From assembly GCF_014652275.1 (NCBI RefSeq), contig NZ_BMYM01000001.1, positions 1,674,001 through 1,738,000 on the forward strand: 64,000 nucleotides of DNA, in the 5' to 3' direction. A program made the position numbers and the translations under genes. Of the stretch, positions 57,634 through 64,000 are shown piece after piece. Position 1 is the first letter of the stretch. Every line of letters starts with the position of its first letter. Under the pieces are notes generated by a model. It was given only the letters and a program-made list of their open reading frames with translations, was not told the DNA's origin and ran no database searches. The DNA is from Parahalioglobus pacificus. Its GTDB lineage: Bacteria > Pseudomonadota > Gammaproteobacteria > Pseudomonadales > Halieaceae.

Positions 57634-60095
57634 CTGGTCGTGATATCCGTTGCGGATTCACCACCGGACACCGTCAAAGACAGCGCACTGAATCTATCGC
57701 CTGCATATTCGGTGATGAGTGTTGGTTTTTCGCCGCCCGCGAACAGTGCCACATAGGGTTGCCTAACCTCAAGAGATAGCCCCTCGACAATAGGTAGGCC
57801 CTCAAAAGCCTCTCCAGCCGACCGGGTACATCTCGCTGAGTCATGGACGATAACCGCCAGATTGCCGCGACTCACATCCATACTCACTGATCCATCCGCG
57901 GTGGCCTGCGAGGTGCTCGCTGCATCAAGGAACTGGCGCAGCGTGGGCATCGGTTGGCTTTCCTCCAGCCCGCACGGGTCAACATTGCCCAACGTCTGGA
58001 TTTCTCCACTCTCTGCGAGAGCGACAAGATTGAGGCCACGGCTAAAATTCACACGCACGCCATCTACCTTGATGAAAGAGCTCGCCCCCGGACCTCCCGT
58101 ACTTCGTATCTCGATGTTGCGGTTCACATCGAGCCCCGGCAGGCTAATCGAGCTTTGGCGTAAGGAAGGCTCGTTGAACGCGCGCAACGAGGCCAGATTC
58201 CTCCTGCGGCGCTCTATCGATTTCTTGTTGAGCGGCATTGCACCGAAAGCGGCTATATCGGCCGCCTCGTACGACTGGTCATTCGTGAGTAGGAGCGTAT
58301 CTGCTTGACGGCTGCCCCACTTCCCTGCGAATACGCATAATCCAGTTCTTTCAAGCACCAAGGACATCGCTCTAACACGCTGGCAGGCATCAATCCACAG
58401 TAAACTCTGTTCAGGGGTCATCGCCGCCACAGCACGGTCGAGTGTGAGCTTGGTGCCGGACGCAAACTGTATTGATTCGACCTCTGCCTTATCAAACGTG
58501 ATTAGCACCGGCACATCAAAGCGCCGCTTGTCCAGTTCCACCGCCCGCTCTCCAGGCAACGCTGTGATGCGCTCAAACGCTTCCGGGTAGTTCCAAAACT
58601 GCTTGTAGGCATTACGCCAAGACAGAACGAGGTCCGTCGCGCGCGGCTGGGAGCGCACGCCGGTTTTCTCATGAATTAGGTCGCGTCCTAAACCGACAGA
58701 TGCTTCAGGCATACCCATGTAACGCAGGATTGCAGGGGCAGTATCGAGGGTAGAGCCCAGCGCATTCTCGGTATCGCTCTCGGAGTCTGGTGCAAAAACC
58801 ATCAACAAGTTGCGCCGGGGACCGGCATTCAACGTACCCCAGGCATCGTTCTTCAACGCCAGGTGGTCCGACGCCACGACGAACACCGTATTCTCGGCGC
58901 CGGGCAGCGCACGCAGTTGTCTCACCACGGCGGCTACCATGGCGTCAGCACATTTCACGGCATTCAGCATCGCGTTGGAGCCATCCTGATACTGAACGTC
59001 CTCGCAGCTGCGAGATGCGTGCCCGCTGGGATGGTGTGTATCCATAGTGAGACCCACCAGCGCGAAAGGTTCACCCAGAGACACTAAGGACTGAAAGCGA
59101 TTCACAAAAAGGGGCAAAAGTGCGTCATCGTATAGCCCCCAGTTAGACACATAGTTCGTATCGGTCAGCAGCGGCTTTAGCTCCTGCAAACCAGACACAT
59201 TGTCAAAGCCATGCGTGGTGTAGAACTCGCCCTTACCTGCAAATGACAAGTCTGCGCCACCCATATACTCCAAGTGGTAACCGCTACTCTTAAAAATATC
59301 GCCCAAGCACCGCGCCTCTGGCATAAACGCATCCATGCCATCCATGGAGTTTGCGTTACCGGCAGTAATCAGGGGCAGACCGCACTGACTCGCCACCATG
59401 CCGCCTATCGTAAAACCTGTGCCTTCCAACCCGGCGATGTTGATATAAGACACACTCTCCTTTTCGAGTGCACGCAACTCTGTGATCAGACCCGGGAAGC
59501 GCTTCTCGTCAAAGTAGGTACGCTCCATACTCTCTGCGTACAGAATGACAAGATTACGCGCAGCATCCGATTCAACACGCCGGGGTGGCTCACGGTAAAC
59601 ATCCGCAAAGCGAAGTTCACCACCATTCGCGGCGTTATCGCGAAACCGCGACCAAACTAGCCCCCGATCTCCGTAGAGAGCCCAGTTATTCACGGCGAGT
59701 GAGTCGTTAGTGGCAGGATGAACTGCTAAACACGCCAGCAGACCCACCAAGAGAAGTGCATAAACAAACGCACTGCCGGATTGCCCGCGCCCTGGCATCC
59801 AGAGTAACCAAATACACAGCAAAAATCCGGCAAAAATGATTCCCGTCATCAGCGCCATTATCTGCCAGTATTCAGCAAGACCCGCTCCCTGGGGTCCGGC
59901 ACTGAGGTGATAAAACACAGAGGCAGTAACTCCCTGCCCAGTGAAGGCGTTAGCGCCTACCCAAAAAGCAGTGAGTAAAACAAAGAGCGCTGAGCTAAGG
60001 GTTATTACGCTTCGCAGGGTGCTTGACAGCCTCTGTCGCCAGAGACCCCACACACAAAAGGCAAAAACCGTCGAGACACAAAGAAGGGAGAGCAT
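57627..60095 (-). CDS. OpgB/LtaS-type phosphoglycerol transferase
   Basis: An 822-residue membrane enzyme. Four hydrophobic helices are at residues 1-125. The periplasmic catalytic domain is alkaline-phosphatase-like: YAES with Glu188 as a metal ligand, and GTGFTIGGMVASQCGLPL with Thr229 as the nucleophile. The latter block is typical of OpgB (phosphoglycerol transferase I), which moves phosphoglycerol from phosphatidylglycerol to periplasmic glucans. The C-terminal 300 residues, mostly strands, are unlike OpgB of enterics and unrecognised. Such decoration of glycans adds to the theme of the island at 10-23 kb. It converges on the sulfatase. Confidence 0.82.
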   Translation of the reverse strand: MLSLLCVSTVFAFCVWGLWRQRLSSTLRSVITLSSALFVLLTAFWVGANAFTGQGVTASVFYHLSAGPQGAGLAEYWQIMALMTGIIFAGFLLCIWLLWMPGRGQSGSAFVYALLLVGLLACLAVHPATNDSLAVNNWALYGDRGLVWSRFRDNAANGGELRFADVYREPPRRVESDAARNLVILYAESMERTYFDEKRFPGLITELRALEKESVSYINIAGLEGTGFTIGGMVASQCGLPLITAGNANSMDGMDAFMPEARCLGDIFKSSGYHLEYMGGADLSFAGKGEFYTTHGFDNVSGLQELKPLLTDTNYVSNWGLYDDALLPLFVNRFQSLVSLGEPFALVGLTMDTHHPSGHASRSCEDVQYQDGSNAMLNAVKCADAMVAAVVRQLRALPGAENTVFVVASDHLALKNDAWGTLNAGPRRNLLMVFAPDSESDTENALGSTLDTAPAILRYMGMPEASVGLGRDLIHEKTGVRSQPRATDLVLSWRNAYKQFWNYPEAFERITALPGERAVELDKRRFDVPVLITFDKAEVESIQFASGTKLTLDRAVAAMTPEQSLLWIDACQRVRAMSLVLERTGLCVFAGKWGSRQADTLLLTNDQSYEAADIAAFGAMPLNKKSIERRRRNLASLRAFNEPSLRQSSISLPGLDVNRNIEIRSTGGPGASSFIKVDGVRVNFSRGLNLVALAESGEIQTLGNVDPCGLEESQPMPTLRQFLDAASTSQATADGSVSMDVSRGNLAVIVHDSARCTRSAGEAFEGLPIVEGLSLEVRQPYVALFAGGEKPTLITEYAGDRFSALSLTVSGGESATDITTSY

Positions 60096-60309
60096 GCTGA
60101 CATTATATTTTCGTGACAGCGGTATTACAAAAATCCGGCTCCCAGGCTCAGGACCACGCCTTCGTGGCTCTTCGCCTCTGGCGGCCGGTACTACGTCTCA
60201 TGAGTCCTCGACACCATTGCACAAGCCGATACTTCTACCCCTCTAGCGGTGCTAACGAGGCGTCAGCATTTGGGCTAATCTGAGGGTTACGTCATCATGG
60301 AAAACGCCA

Positions 60310-62082
60310 ATGCACTTGTTCTCGCCGAGATCACCGTTACTCCCCATCGCACTGCTCAGCCTGTGGCCAACGGCGCTTCTGGCCACTGAGCTCGACAGGC
60401 ACACTACGCAGCGTATCGACGTTGATCTAGTGATCGAGAACGCACGGGTTTTTACGGCCAACCCACAGTCGCCTTGGGCAGAAGCTATCGCGATCGATGA
60501 AGGGCGCTTCGTTTACGTCGGGGGTCGTGAGGGTCTTGCAACCTTCACCACCACCCAGAGAGTCGACCTAGAAGAGCAACTGATTATCCCCGGTCTTGTA
60601 GATGGTCACGCTCACCCAGGCTATGTGAACGTCGAGAACTTTGGCGAGGTTGAGGGCGACACGCCCGAGGCCCTGCTGGCCTCAGTTAAGGTCTATGCAG
60701 AACGACATCCAGAGCAGCAGTGGCTGCGCTTGTGTTGCTGGCCGACGGCAATGTTCGTTGATGGAGAAGACGGGCCTGACAAGGCCATGTTGGATGCCGT
60801 GGTTCCAGATAGGCTAGTTTGGTTTGAAAGCGAAACAGCACACGATTTCTGGCTGAACTCCAAAGCGCTGCAGGCGCTGGGCGTCACTGCAGCCACCCCG
60901 GACCCCAAACCAGGCGTCGCTGCATATGCCCGGAATAGCTCAGGTGAACCCACGGGCTGGGTAAAAGAAGGGGCGGGCGTGCAGCACTTCGCCACTCAGT
61001 TTGCATTAACTGATCCTGAGCACCGAGAGCGGCACAAAGACAGCGTCGCCGAGATACTGCAGGTATTCAGCCGACACGGCGTCACCGCTATCTACGATGC
61101 AGGCAACAAGGGATTTGGTGAGCATGTGTATAGCGTGATCGCCGATCTTGAACGCGAGGGCCGACTACCGCTGCGCTATTACGGCACCTACCAAATCTAC
61201 ACCCCGGATCGTGCTAAAACTGCAATTGCCGAGGTCAAACGATACCGCCGGGAATATGGCAGCGATAAGGTCAGATTCAACTCGGTAAAGGTTTTCATGG
61301 ATGGCATCAGTGCTAATCAGTCAGCCGCCTACCTGAAGCCCTACGTGGGCAGTACCGCGGAAAGCCAGACACTGCTATCCGAGGAGGAACTCACAGACCT
61401 GCTGCTGCAGCTGCATGACGAGAAGCTGGACCTAATGGTACACAGCATTGGCGACAAGGCCACACGGACCGTTTTGGATGCTGTTGAGGCCGCCAAGGCC
61501 GCAATAACGGACAGCTTCTACCCTCGGGTTACCGTTGCGCACCTTGCGCTGGTCGATCCCGCCGATCTTGAAAGGATCGAGGAGCTGGGCGTCATTGCGA
61601 ATTTCACCCCCTGGTGGTTTGGCGCAGAGCCCAATGACATTGTGGAGAAGTTGTTGGGCGCGTCCAGGTACTCGCAAATGTATCGGGCGCGATCAGTGTT
61701 CGACAGCGGTGCCACCGTGACTTTCTCCAGTGACGAATGGTGGGGTGGCGACATGCTCCCAACGTACGTCAGCCCGTACCTGGGTATGCAGGTGGGCCAC
61801 ACCCGCCAGTACCCTAAATCGTGGTGGTCATCCGACGATGATGGCATTCGTCCTCCAGAGGACGAGCGTCTCCAACTCGAGCAATTGCTGCTGGGTTATA
61901 CGAGACATGGCGCATTTCAACTGCGACTAGAAGATGTTCTTGGCGAGATAACGCCGGGAAAAATCGCAGACTTCGTCGTGCTACCTGAGAACCTGTTCAA
62001 GGTTAACCCCTACGAGATCTGGCAGCTTCAACCCTCGGCTGTGGTGTTTGAGGGTGAGGTGATTCAAGGGGCCATGCCTTAA
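60310..62082 (+). CDS. YtcJ-like amidohydrolase, exported
   Basis: A 590-residue amidohydrolase-3 protein with a signal peptide (LLPIALLSLWPTALLA). Metal-ligand motifs are PGLVDGHAHPGY (HxH), the VKVFMDGISANQSA strand with its central Lys as a carbamate candidate, LDLMVHSIGDKATR with its His and VTVAHLALVD with its His. FSSDEWWGGD carries the catalytic Asp. The C-terminal EITPGKIADFVVL returns to the composite domain. Family members deacylate N-substituted amides, but the substrate is unknown. It likely works in the periplasm. Confidence 0.88.
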   Translation: MHLFSPRSPLLPIALLSLWPTALLATELDRHTTQRIDVDLVIENARVFTANPQSPWAEAIAIDEGRFVYVGGREGLATFTTTQRVDLEEQLIIPGLVDGHAHPGYVNVENFGEVEGDTPEALLASVKVYAERHPEQQWLRLCCWPTAMFVDGEDGPDKAMLDAVVPDRLVWFESETAHDFWLNSKALQALGVTAATPDPKPGVAAYARNSSGEPTGWVKEGAGVQHFATQFALTDPEHRERHKDSVAEILQVFSRHGVTAIYDAGNKGFGEHVYSVIADLEREGRLPLRYYGTYQIYTPDRAKTAIAEVKRYRREYGSDKVRFNSVKVFMDGISANQSAAYLKPYVGSTAESQTLLSEEELTDLLLQLHDEKLDLMVHSIGDKATRTVLDAVEAAKAAITDSFYPRVTVAHLALVDPADLERIEELGVIANFTPWWFGAEPNDIVEKLLGASRYSQMYRARSVFDSGATVTFSSDEWWGGDMLPTYVSPYLGMQVGHTRQYPKSWWSSDDDGIRPPEDERLQLEQLLLGYTRHGAFQLRLEDVLGEITPGKIADFVVLPENLFKVNPYEIWQLQPSAVVFEGEVIQGAMP

Positions 62083-62173
62083 TCCGGGACCGAAGATTTC
62101 TTGGCCAAAACGGGCCGCGGCAAGTAAGTCTTGCTCGCCGGAATGTAAACCGCACCTGGAGAGTGCTGCCCGA

Positions 62174-63274
62174 CTATTCGTTCACCCCCACCATCTTGGT
62201 GGATCCATTGAAAGGTAGGCCGGCTTCCTGATCCGGCAGTAGCGGGAGCTCGCTGCGCGCATAAAGCGGGTCCAGGCATCCATGGCGATTAAGCAGTTCT
62301 TCAACCTGTGGGCGTGCTGGTGCAGCCATGGCTTCAAGCTCAGCACGCAACTGTGCCAGACACCAGACCCGGTAGCGCGAGTATCGCGCTCCCCGATAAG
62401 GCACATTATCAATCGTGGCATCAAAAGTCTTTTTACCCGCAGCAACGGCATCGACGTTAGCGTTCAAATAAGGCAGATAAGCGCGCCCGATTTCATCGAG
62501 GATGGGACCAATATCGTTGGGAATTCCCTCCACCCACTCACCCCCCTTGGATGGTGCGTACGCCCAGAGCCTCGCAACCCACGCTAAGGTGGCCGGCGCT
62601 TGCTGTCTCAGTATTTCAAGGGGAATCGGATCAAACGCAAAGTGCCGGAAAAAAGGTCCACTAAAACCGATATCCGCCAGAGAAGGCTTGCTGCCGAGCA
62701 GAAAATCTCGCTGGGAGAAGATATGTTCCAGTTGCTCGAGCGTCCTTCCGTAAATGGCTTCCGTACCTGCAACAGCCTCAGGCCCGACGCCATCGCCTGC
62801 GGTGTAACCACCGCGCTGACGCCGGCGAAGGTTCCACCGTAACAAAGCCTTCGGCGCAGGGAGGTTGCGCACCAACTCATCTACCAAGTGGCGGCTCAGC
62901 AGGTAAGCACCCTTGGGGTAGTACCAGCGATAGTGCATAGCAGGGCGCCAGAGCCATTCATCCGCATAGTCTTCCAGTAGCAGACAAAGGAAACGCTGCG
63001 CAGGATCATCAGGAATTATTCGATGTTCGGGAATCTGCGTTTCAAACCATTGAATCATCGCTGTCGTATCGGTCATCCAGCGGCCATCACCCAGTTGCAC
63101 GGTGGGCATCTGGGCCACCCCCAGGTTGGCGATGTTTTGCTTCACCGATTCAGGGAAATACATCGTCTCCTGCGTATAGGGCACGCCCCTTACGCGGAAG
63201 TAGTTTTCCATTTTCCCCGTAAAATACGAAGCGCTTGATCCGTACAACCGGATAGGTGACAGCGAGGTATCCAC
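62174..63274 (-). CDS. Glutathione S-transferase family protein
   Basis: A 366-residue protein, longer than a classical GST. The N-terminal thioredoxin-like part starts IRLYGSSASYFTGKMENYFRVRGVPY and goes to MPTVQLGDGRWMTDTTAMIQWFE, a classical cis-Pro and substrate strand. The helical domain includes FLLGSKPSLADIGFSGPFFRHF, which is the family N-capping box. About 100 residues at the end are extra. The start is GTG after AGGG. It lies 12 nt after the crotonase at the right edge, so the two may form an operon. Confidence 0.85.
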   Translation of the reverse strand: MDTSLSPIRLYGSSASYFTGKMENYFRVRGVPYTQETMYFPESVKQNIANLGVAQMPTVQLGDGRWMTDTTAMIQWFETQIPEHRIIPDDPAQRFLCLLLEDYADEWLWRPAMHYRWYYPKGAYLLSRHLVDELVRNLPAPKALLRWNLRRRQRGGYTAGDGVGPEAVAGTEAIYGRTLEQLEHIFSQRDFLLGSKPSLADIGFSGPFFRHFAFDPIPLEILRQQAPATLAWVARLWAYAPSKGGEWVEGIPNDIGPILDEIGRAYLPYLNANVDAVAAGKKTFDATIDNVPYRGARYSRYRVWCLAQLRAELEAMAAPARPQVEELLNRHGCLDPLYARSELPLLPDQEAGLPFNGSTKMVGVNE

Positions 63275-63286
63275 GGCGGCCCTGCC

Positions 63287-64000
63287 CTACTTGAAGTTCG
63301 CGGCGCGCCCTTCCAGCTCAGCCATAACGGCCTCTATCTGATTGGGCGAGCCGATGATCTGATCCTGAATCACTGACTCCAGCATCAAGCCTTGCTCCCT
63401 GTCGAGGTAGTTAGCGTCGTCCAAAAGCTTTTTGTCCGCGCGAATAGCGTCAGGGTTGCGGGTTGCAATATAAACCGCTGTCTCCATGGCCGCCGCGAGT
63501 GGATCAGCTTCCACCCGTGTGACAAAGCCAAACTGCAATGCCTCATCGACGTCGAACATACGCCCGGTGTAGGTGAGCTCGCGTATCACATCGTCGCGTG
63601 CTAAATGGCGCATGATCTGGGTGCCAGCCATGTCAGGCACCAGGCCCCACTTGATTTCCATAATCGACATACGAGTGCCAGGGGCGGCGTAGCGCATGTC
63701 TGCGCCCAGCGCCAATTGGAATCCGCCGCCAAGAGCCACACCATGTAACACTGCGATGACAGGCATGGGCAGTTCCCGCCAGACCCAGGCAGCGTACTGT
63801 GGTTTGTTAGCGATACCATGGGTACGCGTTTCCAACGTAGTGGGTACACCCTTGTCGGTACTGGCGTCGGGGTCGGCAGCCGCGGCGAAATTTCCCATAT
63901 CCAGGCCTGCGCAGAACGCCTTACCTTCGCCCGAAAGGACCACCACGCGCACGCTCTTGTCGTTGCGTAGCTGTTCTCCCACTTCAATAATGGCGTCGAA
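63287..64000 (-). CDS. Crotonase family enoyl-CoA hydratase, N-terminus cut by window
   Basis: The frame is open to the right edge. About 237 residues are visible. Oxyanion-hole segments are VVLSGEGKAFCAGLDMGNF and LHGVALGGGFQLALGADMRYA. MEIKWGLVPDMAGTQ provides the position of the second active-site region, with a DMAG sequence rather than the usual GG loop. The sequence at the edge continues with typical crotonase residues, so the GTG at 63982 is not the start. It seems linked to the GST gene downstream. Confidence 0.88.
   Translation of the reverse strand, partial: FDAIIEVGEQLRNDKSVRVVVLSGEGKAFCAGLDMGNFAAAADPDASTDKGVPTTLETRTHGIANKPQYAAWVWRELPMPVIAVLHGVALGGGFQLALGADMRYAAPGTRMSIMEIKWGLVPDMAGTQIMRHLARDDVIRELTYTGRMFDVDEALQFGFVTRVEADPLAAAMETAVYIATRNPDAIRADKKLLDDANYLDREQGLMLESVIQDQIIGSPNQIEAVMAELEGRAANFK

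Noticed and set aside
1-64000. CRISPR arrays, insertion sequences and prophage genes
   Set aside because: No regularly spaced repeats, transposase or phage structural genes were found on either strand.

Overview
This window comes from a Gram-negative bacterium. The evidence is lipobox lipoproteins, a Cus-type RND efflux system, a TolC-like protein, an outer-membrane barrel candidate and Zur/Fur regulation. Acyl-CoA enzymes, a P450, flavin and PhyH oxygenases, a sulfatase, sulfotransferases and a cofactor-independent allantoinase suggest a marine gammaproteobacterium of the Halieaceae/OM60-NOR5 type. That placement is inferred from gene content; no ribosomal marker is present. No phage, transposase or CRISPR array was seen.

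Layout. 1-9.7 kb holds mostly catabolic and housekeeping genes: a partial amidohydrolase, YaiI, an acyl-CoA ligase, two overlapping small lipoproteins, a P450, a flavin monooxygenase coupled to a ChaC-like gene, a YbjN-like protein and a Tat-exported dienelactone hydrolase. 9.8-23.7 kb is a surface-glycan decoration island. It has an acyltransferase/SGNH protein, four divergent PAPS-type sulfotransferases, four glycosyltransferases (three of them tandem paralogues with an unusual motif set), a single and a double methyltransferase, and an unrecognised TIM-barrel protein. Many of its genes overlap by 4 nt. No polymerase, flippase or initiating transferase is present, so it probably modifies a glycan made elsewhere.

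23.8-31.8 kb has an orphan TAXI-like binding lipoprotein and a cusCBA-type copper/silver efflux operon led by a small His/Cys-rich exported protein. 31.9-36.6 kb has a BASS transporter, a saccharopine-dehydrogenase-like reductase, a barrel protein and a YbjQ-YbjQ-M48 operon. 36.8-39.4 kb is a zinc-starvation operon, zur-merC-hisI-cobW, with a palindromic operator upstream and a decayed RND adaptor fragment at its far end. 39.6-43.4 kb has a kelch protein and a LuxR-type regulator with its hybrid kinase.

43.4-50.3 kb is looser. It holds a lone attC-like inverted repeat, a Ca-repeat/IPTL-CTERM-like protein, small membrane and hypothetical proteins, allantoinase, an HD hydrolase and tRNA-Arg(ACG) with a clear promoter and terminator. 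50.4-55.2 kb has small hypotheticals, a TSUP permease, a DUF2452 protein, a thioesterase, a PhyH dioxygenase and a crotonase. At 55.2-55.7 kb two N-terminal halves of different SDR genes face each other, which is the scar of a deletion. 56-64 kb carries a sulfatase with a repeat-rich upstream region, an OpgB-like phosphoglycerol transferase, a YtcJ-like amidohydrolase, a GST and a crotonase cut by the window edge.

The most unusual features are the glycan-sulfation island with its three non-canonical glycosyltransferases, the Zur operon carrying a stand-alone hisI, the facing SDR remnants and the attC-like site.
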